The position numbers and the translations under genes were made by a program. Source: an uncultured Flavobacteriales bacterium (GTDB lineage Bacteria; Bacteroidota; Bacteroidia; Flavobacteriales; Crocinitomicaceae). From it: a stretch of DNA of 64,000 nt. The stretch lies in NCBI GenBank assembly GCA_946480085.1, contig CAMLHZ010000001.1, positions 682,001-746,000 on the forward strand, given 5' to 3'. Shown here in pieces: positions 17,784 to 26,321 of the stretch. A model generated the notes under the pieces. The model saw only the letters and a program-made list of their open reading frames with translations, ran no database searches and was not told the DNA's origin. Position 1 is the stretch's first letter. Each line of letters opens with the position of its first letter.

Positions 17784-18161
17784 ATGAATATTCCTGCTGA
17801 ATTAAAGTACACAAAAGAGCACGAGTGGGTGCGTGTTGAAGGCGATGTAGCTGTTATTGGTGTTACTGACTTTGCTCAAAGCGAGTTAGGTGATATCGTT
17901 TACGTTGAAATTGAGACTGTTGGAGAAACTTTAGACAAGGATGAAGTTTTTGGTTCTGTAGAAGCAGTAAAAACAGTTTCTGATTTATTTATGCCAGTTT
18001 CTGGTGAAATTCTTGAGTTTAACGAAGGTTTGGAGTCGAATCCTGAAGCTGTGAATGCTGACGCTTACGGAGAAGGTTGGATGATCAAAGTGAAATTATC
18101 AGATTCGTCTGAACTTGATGGATTGATGGACGCAGCTGCTTACAAAGCATTGGTTGGTTAA
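17784..18161 (+). CDS. gcvH: Glycine cleavage system H protein
   Basis: The 125-residue lipoyl carrier of the glycine cleavage system. It shuttles the aminomethyl group from the P protein to the T protein and returns to the L protein. The lipoylated lysine is K63 in [12 protein letters not shown]. The N-terminal KYTKEHEWV and the C-terminal [10 protein letters not shown] segments are the family marks, and the length is normal. It is monocistronic, with its own promoter and a strong terminator 25 nt after the stop. lipB, which supplies octanoyl groups to such carriers, is about 7.5 kb away, so they are functionally but not transcriptionally linked. Confidence 0.97.
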   Translation: MNIPAELKYTKEHEWVRVEGDVAVIGVTDFAQSELGDIVYVEIETVGETLDKDEVFGSVEAVKTVSDLFMPVSGEILEFNEGLESNPEAVNADAYGEGWMIKVKLSDSSELDGLMDAAAYKALVG

Positions 18162-18186
18162 TTCTTCACATTTATAAAAGATAATG

Positions 18187-18218
18187 AATCCTTTCCGCTT
18201 CGGTGGGAAGGATTTTTT
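18187..18218 (+). terminator. Rho-independent terminator after gcvH
   Basis: A 10-bp stem with one G-U pair (AATCCTTTCC / GGGAAGGATT), an 8-nt loop GCTTCGGT and then a run of T residues. Confidence 0.85.
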
Positions 18219-18246
18219 GTTTATTTGTTGAAATACGAAATAGTTT

Positions 18247-18816
18247 ATGAAAAAGTATCTTTTCTTTCTTGGAATAATCACTTTGCTGATGTCATCGTGC
18301 ACTCCAGTTACTTCAACGAATCTTCCAGGTAAGAAATTGGACCAGATTCCCAAGAACATGCGCGGTAAATATGAGTTGATTTATCCGGGTGAGATAGGCG
18401 CGATGATGGGAGATTCTGAAGACAAGACCATTGTTACGCTAACGTCCGATCAAATGATCTTCAACGGTGCAGATGGTGAATCCATTAGTAAGTTGAATGA
18501 TTCGTTGTTCATTACTAAAGTTGGTAAGCAGGTATACCTTTCCATGGGAGCTGCCCCTGAGTTCAATGTTTGTAAAGTGGTAATGAATGGAAAAGACATT
18601 GAGTTTTATCCGATGTACAGTTCTGAGTACCTTACAACGGATGTTTTGGCGCCGTATTTCTCGAATGTAGAAGAAGTCATTGGTGAACCTGATGAAGAAA
18701 CCGGAGAACCGGGAATGTCTACGTTCAGAGTTACTATTGATGACAAGAAATTGGACTCTTATTTTAAGAGCGATTATCCAAGCAAGGATCCATTCAAATT
18801 GGTCAAAATCAAATAA
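18247..18816 (+). CDS. Hypothetical lipoprotein
   Basis: A 189-residue lipoprotein: signal peptide MKKYLFFLGIITLLMSSC with a lipobox (LMSSC, lipidated Cys18). The mature part is beta-rich and acidic, with one remaining cysteine and no catalytic motif that I recognise. The DEETGEPGMS loop is unusually acidic. It is monocistronic, lying between two terminators. I cannot assign a function; the lack of acidic residues right after the lipid cysteine says little about inner or outer membrane sorting in Bacteroidota. Confidence 0.75.
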   Translation: MKKYLFFLGIITLLMSSCTPVTSTNLPGKKLDQIPKNMRGKYELIYPGEIGAMMGDSEDKTIVTLTSDQMIFNGADGESISKLNDSLFITKVGKQVYLSMGAAPEFNVCKVVMNGKDIEFYPMYSSEYLTTDVLAPYFSNVEEVIGEPDEETGEPGMSTFRVTIDDKKLDSYFKSDYPSKDPFKLVKIK

Positions 18817-18865
18817 AGAGAATTGTTTATATCGAAAGCAGTGCTTTCTTTTCAACATTATTAAC

Positions 18866-18903
18866 AAAAGAAGGGGGATAGCTTAGCATTCCCCCTTTCT
18901 TTT
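18866..18903. terminator. Strong GC-cored terminator hairpin
   Basis: A stem of AAAAGAAGGGGGA against TCCCCCTTTCTTTT (one bulged base), with an 11-nt loop and A/T-rich flanks. It ends the lipoprotein transcript and lies just before the next promoter element. Confidence 0.8.
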
Positions 18904-18919
18904 GGCTGATTCTTTCATG

Positions 18920-18927
18920 TAATTTTG
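18920..18927 (+). promoter_or_regulatory. -7 element ending four bases before a start codon
   Basis: TAATTTTG is a perfect TAnnTTTG, with TTTG at 18901-18904 as a short-spaced -33 candidate. The ATG follows after only four bases, so the transcript may be leaderless. Confidence 0.4.
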
Positions 18928-18931
18928 CAAC

Positions 18932-19834
18932 ATGAAGTCAATTTGGGTTCTTCTTATTTCCACATGCCTATCCGTGCTTTCCTATGCGCAAGTTTTGGAT
19001 AACTCCAAAGGAGCTGCTTTCACCGATGTTCCCTACTTCAATACCCAATTTGTAAAAGCTTCTAAGATCAAAGAAATTAAAGGGAAGTATACCTTTAAAA
19101 AGCAAGGAGATATTATGCGCGAATCAAAGTTCGTTTATGTCTATACGTTTGATTCTTTAGGTCGATTAACAAGACAGTACGAAACAGCTTCCGGTGATAT
19201 TGTTTCAGATACTATTGTTCGCTTTTACATCTACGATGATAATGGGAATCTACGTTGCAAACGGATCAGTGAAAAAAGTGGATTCCTGTCAACGTATTAC
19301 ACGTACAACGATTTGAATCAGGTGATCAAGGAAGAAGTTTGGAGAGATATCGATACACTTCACTCATTACTGACGCCAGATATCAATAGAAGTTTGTTGT
19401 GGAATTCTGAAACCATGACCTACAACGTGTATAACGGAATGCATAAAAAGAAAATTCAGAATAGTTACGGGAATACCTATATGGAAGAAACCCGCTATTT
19501 TGATAGTCTTGGATATTTGTCGAAAGTAGAAGAGATGTATACCATTACCAGAAATCAGTTGAACACCTTTTACACCTACACCAACAAAGGCTGGGTTGAA
19601 TCAATTAAAACATACAGTAATATTGATGAGGTTCCGGTGAGTGAATTTCGTTTTACTTATGACAAGTACGGAAACCTGAAGTCGAAGGAAGAGTATAAAA
19701 ACGGAAAGTTTACGACGGAATATCAGGTAATTTATAGTGGTGATACTGGCCTGTTAGCGAATATCCTCATTCGCGAAATAAGTACCAATTTCATTTCCAT
19801 CATTCGCTTCGAAGAACCTACTTTTTTTGAGTGA
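18932..19834 (+). CDS. Exported YD/RHS-like repeat protein
   Basis: A 300-residue protein with a signal peptide (MKSIWVLLISTCLSVLSYAQ). The rest is made of repeated beta-hairpin units of the type YTFDSLGRLTRQYE, YIYDDNGNLRCKRI, YTYNDLNQVIKEE, RYFDSLGYLSKVEE and FTYDKYGNLKSKEEY, close to the YD repeats of RHS-family proteins but far too short for a full RHS shell. Such proteins in Bacteroidota are exported and of unknown role. No lipobox and no T9SS sorting domain are present, so it is probably periplasmic. A perfect -7 element ends four bases before the ATG. Confidence 0.8.
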   Translation: MKSIWVLLISTCLSVLSYAQVLDNSKGAAFTDVPYFNTQFVKASKIKEIKGKYTFKKQGDIMRESKFVYVYTFDSLGRLTRQYETASGDIVSDTIVRFYIYDDNGNLRCKRISEKSGFLSTYYTYNDLNQVIKEEVWRDIDTLHSLLTPDINRSLLWNSETMTYNVYNGMHKKKIQNSYGNTYMEETRYFDSLGYLSKVEEMYTITRNQLNTFYTYTNKGWVESIKTYSNIDEVPVSEFRFTYDKYGNLKSKEEYKNGKFTTEYQVIYSGDTGLLANILIREISTNFISIIRFEEPTFFE

Positions 19835-20202
19835 GGTATCCCTAAATTTGGATTTCAATGATTGACATTCGAAAACACAATTTTATGTTTTTGTGAAATT
19901 GTGTTTGAATTGAGCTTCAACTCATCTTCCAACCAATTTCTCAGATTAGGATCTTGGCTATTTGCAGTTAGAACTATTAACAATCGTTATTTCTATGAAA
20001 GGGGGAACTTCCTTTTAAATTGCTGATCAAAACCGCGAGAAAGAAGAAGACAAAGGTCTTTTTTTGGTTTATGTAGCAGAAATAATTTCGTTTTAATCTG
20101 TTTTTGGTTCTATAAATTAAGCAAGAATATATTTTGTAAATCTTTGCGACAGTTCCTTCTTTGCGTTCTATTTGTTGGTTTTCTTCCTTAATGTTGTGAT
20201 AC
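19835..20202. other. Gene-free gap with one long hairpin
   Basis: No supported gene. A perfect 11-bp inverted repeat (AAACACAATTT at 19873-19883, AAATTGTGTTT at 19896-19906) lies near the left end. It shares its arm sequence with the hairpin at 36958-36985. A 75-codon minus-strand reading in this gap looks random. Confidence 0.7.
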
Positions 20203-20235
20203 AAAAAAACCGTTACCAGAAAACTGATAACGGTT
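20203..20235 (-). terminator. Rho-independent terminator after the PpiD-like gene
   Basis: On the minus strand, a stem of AACCGTTATCAG against CTGGTAACGGTT (one mismatch, four-base loop) is followed by seven T residues. Confidence 0.85.
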
Positions 20236-20254
20236 CAATATGATTTGTTTGAGA

Positions 20255-22468
20255 TTAATCTCTGTAAACTCCAGCTTCAAACAACTTACGGTTATCTCTA
20301 ACCTCATGTTTCTTCATCAAAGCCTGACGTGATTGACCAATTGCCTGGCTTTTCAACGTTGAAAGCAATTGAGCTCTTTCTGCATTGTAGTCTTTAGCGG
20401 CAGCAGCTTTTGTAGTCTTCTTAACTACAATAACGTAAACTCCAGATTTACCAACCAATGCTTTTGTAGTTGCTTTATCTTTCAATGCGAAAATTCTACC
20501 AATAATTTCTGGCTCATATCCTGCACCTTGAATACTTGGGTTTCCAAAAGAAACTTCAGCTGACATTACCTGAGTTTTTAATTTAGCAGCCAATTTTTTC
20601 AAGTTGTACGTTGATCCAATGTCTTTTATGAATTTGTTCGCTTTCTTTTCCTTGATTGCTTCAACACGCATTTTAGCATAACAATCCTCCAATTTCGGAA
20701 CACCTTTTTCACAAATTGAACTTACAATTGCAATGATGTAACGATCCTTGTCATAAATTGGTGTACCACACAATTTACCAACTTCAGCATCTTCACCGAA
20801 AGTTAATTTCAAGATTGCGTTTTGTGCCATCTTTGTTTGGAATCCTGATGCCTTTGGAGCTTCATCAACCATTGTTAATGGACGTGCATATTTCTCTTCT
20901 TTCTTAGCGATAGTGTCAAACAAATTCAATTTCGCAATGATATCTGATTTTGATTTCAATTTGTAATTGATCTTCGTTAACAAATGAGAAGCGTAGGCTT
21001 TTGTATCTTCTTTTGTCAATTCAGAAGGAACAAGTGTTTTCTGAACGATAGCCAAAACGGGGTGTTTTGAAGATGTACGATCCAATACTTCAATAATGTG
21101 GAAACCAAAATCAGTTTGAACAACATCAATAGTACCAACCGGTTTTTGAACTGAGAAATCAGCAAATGGCTTCACCATTTCATTATCGTAGAAGTCTTCG
21201 TAAACTCCACCTTTTTCTTTTGATCCCGGATCTTCAGAGAATCGTGTTACAAAATCAGTGAAATTATCTTTGTTTACCACTTTCAAGATACTATCTGCCT
21301 TAATTTTTGCTTTCGCAATTTTAGCGTCGTCTCCTTTTTGAGCAGCAATAAGAATGTGACGTACTTTAAGTGAGTAGTTATTGAAACCAATGATTTTCGC
21401 AATTCTTGTTGCACCGTTGTCATCGTATGGACCAACAACCTGACCAACTGAACCAGTTTTGAAAACAGTATCCAATTGAGCCGGATATGTCATTCCTGGT
21501 TGTGCTTTTTGATCACCTTGCATACGGAAAGAGATATTCTTAGAGAATAATTTCATTCCTTGCTCATTGATTGGATCTGAATTTGTTACAACGAACGCCG
21601 AATCATCTGTTGAAGCTGCAAAAATTCGTTTCAATGAATCCATTGATCTGTTGAACGACTTGATGTCTTTCTTAGATGGCTCCAATGCGATATCGAAATA
21701 ACGGATAGTTCTTCCAGCCAATACTTCATATTCTTTCTCTTCTTTGTGCTTTTCGTAGAACGCTTTAATTTCTTTTTCAGTGATCTTAATATCAGCGTCT
21801 GGAATGTCACGGTAATTTTTGATAACGAAAGAAATAGACTTCATGTCTTTTTGAGCCTTATATTCGTTTTTCGCTTCAAGCGTTGTAACGTACATCCCTT
21901 GATTCAAGATCTGGTTGTATTTCTCCTGAACACGTGCATTGCGAATTCTGTCTTTTGTTTTCTTCCACTCAGCAAGTTCAGGGCCTTTCAAAGCTTCTTT
22001 CGTATCAAGGAATTTTTGGAACTCCTGAGATTTGAATTTTCCTGTTGTAGGATCAGAGAAATTTTGTTGAATATCACTCATCAACGTAAATCCTTTTTCA
22101 CCAAAAAGGTAAGCATTGAATTCGTTATCTGAAACAGCTAATCCAAGAGCGTCATATTCTTTCGCCATGATCAACGAGTCAACCACCATATTCCACGCTT
22201 TATCTTCTGAAGCTTCACGCTGCATTTCGTCGTATGGTCTTTGTTGCTGCTGAGAAGCCATCTCGTCTTCACGAGTTACTTCAGCTCTTTTACGATCAAA
22301 AATTTGTCCGTCAACAGCATCACCTTCAATAGTTCCGATATTTCCTACCGTAGTGTTCGTTCCAAGAATATCAAAGAATCCCTGAGCGATGAAAAGGACA
22401 AGAGAAAGTCCTAAAACTCCTACTAAAAGGTATTTGCCTCTTTCTTGGATAGTACCAATAATTGCCAT
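20255..22468 (-). CDS. ppiD: PpiD-like periplasmic peptidyl-prolyl isomerase
   Basis: A 737-residue membrane-anchored foldase. One N-terminal membrane helix (YLLVGVLGLSLVLFIAQGFF) is followed by a SurA-N type chaperone region, then a parvulin (rotamase) domain at about 340-470 (LKVRHILIAA, then FGFHIIEVLDR), a second, degenerate parvulin-like part and a helical C-terminus. It assists folding of periplasmic and outer-membrane proteins, relevant to the many secreted proteins encoded nearby. The promoter (TTTG, 19 nt, TATATTCG) and terminator flank it, so it is monocistronic. Length and domain order match Bacteroidota PpiD-type proteins. Confidence 0.88.
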   Translation of the reverse strand: MAIIGTIQERGKYLLVGVLGLSLVLFIAQGFFDILGTNTTVGNIGTIEGDAVDGQIFDRKRAEVTREDEMASQQQQRPYDEMQREASEDKAWNMVVDSLIMAKEYDALGLAVSDNEFNAYLFGEKGFTLMSDIQQNFSDPTTGKFKSQEFQKFLDTKEALKGPELAEWKKTKDRIRNARVQEKYNQILNQGMYVTTLEAKNEYKAQKDMKSISFVIKNYRDIPDADIKITEKEIKAFYEKHKEEKEYEVLAGRTIRYFDIALEPSKKDIKSFNRSMDSLKRIFAASTDDSAFVVTNSDPINEQGMKLFSKNISFRMQGDQKAQPGMTYPAQLDTVFKTGSVGQVVGPYDDNGATRIAKIIGFNNYSLKVRHILIAAQKGDDAKIAKAKIKADSILKVVNKDNFTDFVTRFSEDPGSKEKGGVYEDFYDNEMVKPFADFSVQKPVGTIDVVQTDFGFHIIEVLDRTSSKHPVLAIVQKTLVPSELTKEDTKAYASHLLTKINYKLKSKSDIIAKLNLFDTIAKKEEKYARPLTMVDEAPKASGFQTKMAQNAILKLTFGEDAEVGKLCGTPIYDKDRYIIAIVSSICEKGVPKLEDCYAKMRVEAIKEKKANKFIKDIGSTYNLKKLAAKLKTQVMSAEVSFGNPSIQGAGYEPEIIGRIFALKDKATTKALVGKSGVYVIVVKKTTKAAAAKDYNAERAQLLSTLKSQAIGQSRQALMKKHEVRDNRKLFEAGVYRD

Positions 22469-22490
22469 GTGTAATTTTTCTTTAAGGGTG

Positions 22491-22521
22491 CGAATATAAT
22501 TAGATGAACTGACAATTCAAA
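22491..22521 (-). promoter_or_regulatory. Promoter of the PpiD-like gene
   Basis: On the minus strand, TTTG (22518-22521) lies 19 nt before TATATTCG (22491-22498), one mismatch from TAnnTTTG. The leader would be about 16 nt. Confidence 0.45.
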
Positions 22522-22562
22522 CAATCACTGATATAATCCGAATGTTTTCTGTCGATTAGTTT

Positions 22563-22592
22563 TTTGAAAGCAAAATCTAAAATGTAACTTTA
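22563..22592 (+). promoter_or_regulatory. Promoter of msrA
   Basis: TTTG at 22563-22566 and TAACTTTA at 22585-22592, 18 nt apart, one mismatch from consensus. The leader to ATG 22612 is about 13 nt. Confidence 0.4.
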
Positions 22593-22611
22593 ACCGTAGT
22601 TGAGAAAAACC

Positions 22612-23259
22612 ATGAACATGAAATTAATAGCATTAGCAGTTTTAGGATTTGTTTGTTTCTCTGCTTGTTCTCAGCAGGAAGAAGTTCATACAAAAGTAGT
22701 TACACCGAAATCGGCATTAGATAGTTCCCAGGTGGCGTATTTTGCCTCCGGGTGTTTTTGGTGTGTTGAGGGTGTGTACGAAGAAGTTGAGGGAGTTCTT
22801 GAGGTAGAATCAGGATACGCTGGCGGGCAAACAATTGACCCAACTTATGAAGAAGTGAGTACTGGAACAACCGGACATGCGGAAACAGTTAAAGTTTATT
22901 ATGATCCGACAAAGGTTTCGTATAAACAGTTAGTAGAAGTATTCTTTGGTTCGCATGATCCAACAACATTAAATGAACAAGGTCCGGACTCAGGAACACA
23001 ATACCGTTCTGCCGTTTTTTATCAAACAGACGAAGAGTTGAAGATTATCAACGATTATATTGCTGAATTAAAGCGTGATTTGTACAAAAAAACACCAATT
23101 ACAACAGAAGTAAGCAAGCTGAAAGATTTCTACAAAGCGGAAGCTTATCATCAGGATTACGAACGTTTACACCCGAATAGTGGATACATTCAGGGAGTTT
23201 CAAAGCCGCGTTTGGAGCGTTTCAAAAAAGCGTATCCGCAGTACATCAAAAAGAAGTGA
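22612..23259 (+). CDS. msrA: Lipoprotein MsrA, methionine-S-sulfoxide reductase
   Basis: A 215-residue enzyme that reduces methionine-S-sulfoxide in proteins. The nucleophile is C48 in the GCFWC signature; the GYAGG, TGHAETVKV and YRSAVFY segments are also typical. An N-terminal lipoprotein signal (GFVCFSAC, lipidated C19) places it in the envelope, where it would repair oxidised exported proteins. ATG 22612 (or 22618) is preferred to the TTG four codons earlier because of the promoter spacing and the compact signal peptide. No msrB domain is fused. It converges with the DUF255 gene across an 18-bp inverted repeat. Confidence 0.95.
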   Translation: MNMKLIALAVLGFVCFSACSQQEEVHTKVVTPKSALDSSQVAYFASGCFWCVEGVYEEVEGVLEVESGYAGGQTIDPTYEEVSTGTTGHAETVKVYYDPTKVSYKQLVEVFFGSHDPTTLNEQGPDSGTQYRSAVFYQTDEELKIINDYIAELKRDLYKKTPITTEVSKLKDFYKAEAYHQDYERLHPNSGYIQGVSKPRLERFKKAYPQYIKKK

Positions 23260-23345
23260 TTATAAGTTATAATCGCAGAATTTAATTGATATCCTGGGTT
23301 TAGTTGGTTTTTATTCAGCCCATCCTGGATTAGCCCAAACTCTGG

Positions 23346-23396
23346 GTTCTCCTTATCTCTGTGTTTGACATTAAAAACCACAGAGATAAGGAGAAC
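23346..23396. repeat. Perfect 18-bp inverted repeat
   Basis: The arm at 23346-23363 (GTTCTCCTTATCTCTGTG) is matched exactly by its complement at 23379-23396, with a 15-nt loop. It lies between convergent genes. The arm resembles the CACAGAG-type extragenic repeats seen in many bacterial genomes. Confidence 0.9.
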
Positions 23397-23439
23397 GCAG
23401 AGAAGAACTGCATCAGCCTTAGGCGGATGTCATTTCATA

Positions 23440-25386
23440 TTAAGATTCCAGTTCCTTGTACACTTCTTCCAAATTCTTTAGTGGAAGCGAACAACTTCCA
23501 TTTGCGCAAACACGAAAGGTTTCTTCGTTGGTGTATGAAAGTAAAATAAAAGGTGAAACCAAATCTTGTACTTCTTTGAAATGATTTTTTGGAACTTCTA
23601 TTTTGCTAATTCCGTTTTGTAAGCGCAGAAGCAGCAGTGCCCAGTTGGAGTATCCTGATCCGTACATTTCCATTCCGTCAGCAACATTCATGAGCATTTG
23701 TTTTGCCTGTAGTTCAAAATCATAGTTGTCTACCAGATAACTTAATGTGAGTAAATTCTGAGCCATTGTTCCATTCGTTGATGGAATCACATTATCATTC
23801 AACTCCATTTTTCGAGCAATCAATTCGGTTTCGTGAGAAGTGAAAAAGTACATTGCTGTTTTTTCATCGTAGAATAATTCACGAGATTTCTCTTCTAATT
23901 GAAGGGCTGTTTCAAGCCATGTTTTATCAGCGGTTATTTGATACAACTTCAAGAATGCTTCCATGACAAAGGCATAATCGTCCAAGAATCCGTCAATGAA
24001 CGAGCGCTCGTTTTGTCGTGTATGCCATAATCGACCGTTTTCTGTAAGTTGATATTTTTTAATCCAACGACCAATTTCCAGTGCCAATTTCAAAAATGAT
24101 TCGTCTTCCAATGCCAAATAGGCTTCCAGTAAGCCGGTAATTGTCATGGCGTTCCAAGCCGTCAAACATTTCGTATCCGTTCCGGGTTTGATTCTCGAGT
24201 TCCGTGTTCCAAGGAGCAGATCCAAAGCCAATTGGATGTCTTGTTCAGTTAATTCAGGATGCTTCTTTAAGAAGATTTCCCACGTTTCATTTCGAATCAA
24301 AACCCAATTATCGTGTTCCCAGTACCCTTTGTTCTGTGGATTGAAAAGCTCATTAAACCAGGAATATCGTTCTCCTAATATGTGTTTCAGTTCATCCTGC
24401 GTCCAAACGTAATATTTCCCTTCTTCACCTTCCGAATCTGCATCTTGCGCAGCAAATAAACCACCTTCTTTGCCTAACATATCATTTTCGAGCCACTTCA
24501 ACGTTCCTTGAAGAACAAGCTTATATTCTTCCGCCGGATAATAACGATAAGCTGTTGCATACGTATTCAGCAATTGACCATTATCGTAAAGCATTTTCTC
24601 GAAATGAGGAATTTTCCAAAGCATGTCCACTGAGTATCGTGAGAATCCTCCAGCTAACTGATCGTAGATTCCACCCCAGGCCATTTTGTGCAAGGTTAGA
24701 GAATAGTAGCGTTGCAAAGTTTCGTTCGAACTCAGTTCGGAATAATGGATCAGGAAGTCATAATTGTTTGGCAATGGGAATTTGGGAGCGTGTGTCGGCC
24801 CACCATCGTTCATATCCATTTTAGGTTGCCACCTTCTAACCAATTCTTCCAGTTTTCCCGCTTCGATTTCTTTCACGGAAGATTTGATAGTGATATTCTC
24901 ACTTTTAGCAATTCCAGCGGTTAATTCCATTCCGTACTCGATCACTTTTTCCTCATTCTCTGCGTACATGTGATGAAGATTTTTGAGAACATGCATCCAC
25001 TGTTCTTTCGGGAAATAAGTTCCACCGTAAACTGGTTTTCCATCAGGTAAAGTGAAACAATTGAGTGGCCAGCCACCACGTTGTGTCATTAACTGAACGG
25101 CTGTCATATAAACGCCATCAACATCCGGACGTTCTTCTCTGTCTACTTTAATGCACACAAAATGTTCATTCATCAGATCGGCAACTTCTGTGTCTTCAAA
25201 ACTTTCGTGTTCCATCACATGACACCAATGACAAGCCGAATAACCGATAGAAACCAATACCAATTTCTGCTCTTTTTTAGCCTTGTCAAATGCCTCTTTT
25301 GACCATGGCATCCAATGAACAGGATTATTCGCATGTTGCTGTAAATACAAACTTGCTTCGTTGATCAATGCATTTGGTTTCGCCAT
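23440..25386 (-). CDS. DUF255 thioredoxin-fold protein (YyaL/SPATA20 type)
   Basis: A 648-residue cytoplasmic protein. The N-terminal thioredoxin-like DUF255 domain carries the CxxC motif at C52-C55 ([14 protein letters not shown]) and the family phrase [11 protein letters not shown], then [11 protein letters not shown]. The remainder is an (alpha/alpha)6 barrel like glycoside hydrolase/epimerase folds ([31 protein letters not shown]). The family is widespread from bacteria to mammals; its reaction is unknown. The lack of a signal peptide makes a periplasmic role unlikely. It converges with msrA, but no shared pathway can be concluded from that. Confidence 0.93.
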   Translation of the reverse strand: MAKPNALINEASLYLQQHANNPVHWMPWSKEAFDKAKKEQKLVLVSIGYSACHWCHVMEHESFEDTEVADLMNEHFVCIKVDREERPDVDGVYMTAVQLMTQRGGWPLNCFTLPDGKPVYGGTYFPKEQWMHVLKNLHHMYAENEEKVIEYGMELTAGIAKSENITIKSSVKEIEAGKLEELVRRWQPKMDMNDGGPTHAPKFPLPNNYDFLIHYSELSSNETLQRYYSLTLHKMAWGGIYDQLAGGFSRYSVDMLWKIPHFEKMLYDNGQLLNTYATAYRYYPAEEYKLVLQGTLKWLENDMLGKEGGLFAAQDADSEGEEGKYYVWTQDELKHILGERYSWFNELFNPQNKGYWEHDNWVLIRNETWEIFLKKHPELTEQDIQLALDLLLGTRNSRIKPGTDTKCLTAWNAMTITGLLEAYLALEDESFLKLALEIGRWIKKYQLTENGRLWHTRQNERSFIDGFLDDYAFVMEAFLKLYQITADKTWLETALQLEEKSRELFYDEKTAMYFFTSHETELIARKMELNDNVIPSTNGTMAQNLLTLSYLVDNYDFELQAKQMLMNVADGMEMYGSGYSNWALLLLRLQNGISKIEVPKNHFKEVQDLVSPFILLSYTNEETFRVCANGSCSLPLKNLEEVYKELES

Positions 25387-25421
25387 GAATTTGAGATTTC
25401 TACAAAGGTAAGATTAATCTA

Positions 25422-25545
25422 TCTCCTCCCTTGAGAAGAAAAAGGGTAGCTTTTGATACAACAAGCGTTAGCGCAGTTAATTAAAGGAGGGTGGAATTGA
25501 ATGAACACTGAGCACCACCCCTCTCAATCTCCCCTCAAGGGGAGA
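25422..25545. repeat. MITE-like or REP-like element with terminal inverted repeats
   Basis: The left end TCTCCTCCCTTGAG (25422-25435) is imperfectly inverted at the right end CTCAAGGGGAGA (25534-25545). Inside are GGAGGGTGG (25486-25494) against CCACCCCTC (25515-25523), and a right-end hairpin TCTCCCC-TCAA-GGGGAGA (25528-25545). There is no reading frame. It resembles non-autonomous dispersed elements. Confidence 0.55.
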
Positions 25546-25597
25546 AGTTGAAACCACATTTAGTCCTAAAATCCTGAAGTCTTAGAATCTTAATATC

Positions 25598-25605
25598 TAA
25601 ATTTG
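25598..25605 (+). promoter_or_regulatory. -7 element directly before lipB
   Basis: TAAATTTG is a perfect TAnnTTTG ending four bases before the GTG start at 25610. No good TTTG was found at -33. It suggests a leaderless message. Confidence 0.4.
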
Positions 25606-25609
25606 TACT

Positions 25610-26314
25610 GTGGAATCAAAACAAAAAGTACATTTTCGCGACCTGGGATTGATTGACTATCAGGAGGCGTGGGATTATCAGGAAGAATTGTTTGCGGCAA
25701 CTGTAAATCGAAAGATTGAAGCCAGGAATAATCCGGATACACCACCAACCGAACATCACTTGCTTTTCTGCGAGCACCCACATGTGTACACACTTGGTAA
25801 GAGTGGAAAATTGGATCACTTACTGGTGAATGAGGAAGAATTGGCCGAACAAGATGCTAAGTTCTACAAAATCAACAGAGGTGGAGATATTACGTATCAT
25901 GGTCCCGGACAATTGGTTGGCTATCCTATTTTTGATTTGGAACATTTCTTTACAGATATACATAAATACATGCGTTTCTTGGAAGAAGCTGTCATTCAAA
26001 CTTTGGCGATTTATGGAATCGAAGGGCATCGTTCTGAAGGAATGACAGGCGTTTGGCTCGATGTAAATGGTGCCCGACCTCGCAAGATTTGTGCTATGGG
26101 TGTAAAATCTTCGCGCTGGGTGACTATGCACGGAATCGGTTTCAACGTAAACTCTAACCTGAGTTATTTTTCCAATATCGTTGCTTGCGGAATTGAAGAT
26201 AAAAGTGTAACTTCCATGCAAGCCGAGTTAGGAAGAGAGGTTGACATGGATGAAGTAAAGTCACATTTAAAACGTATTCTTTCGGAACTTTTCGGCTATG
26301 ATTATCACCAATAG
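25610..26314 (+). CDS. lipB: Octanoyltransferase LipB
   Basis: A 234-residue enzyme that transfers octanoate from acyl carrier protein to lipoyl domains, including GcvH in this window. The RGGDITYHGPGQ motif is at 90-101, the catalytic lysine is K159 (RPRKICAMGVK) and the acyl-cysteine is C193 (IVACGIEDKSVTSM). The start is GTG, because no in-frame ATG occurs before residue 121 and the conserved N-terminus begins here. The -7 element four bases upstream means there is no room for a ribosome-binding site. The serine hydrolase starts 7 nt after the stop, so the two are co-transcribed. Confidence 0.96.
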   Translation: MESKQKVHFRDLGLIDYQEAWDYQEELFAATVNRKIEARNNPDTPPTEHHLLFCEHPHVYTLGKSGKLDHLLVNEEELAEQDAKFYKINRGGDITYHGPGQLVGYPIFDLEHFFTDIHKYMRFLEEAVIQTLAIYGIEGHRSEGMTGVWLDVNGARPRKICAMGVKSSRWVTMHGIGFNVNSNLSYFSNIVACGIEDKSVTSMQAELGREVDMDEVKSHLKRILSELFGYDYHQ

Positions 26315-26321
26315 CTAAGTT

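Noticed and set aside
19977..20204. 75-codon minus-strand reading in the gap before the PpiD-like gene
   Set aside because: Composition is biased to Lys/Tyr/Phe as in random AT-rich DNA, it has no start context, and it runs into the terminator of the neighbouring gene.
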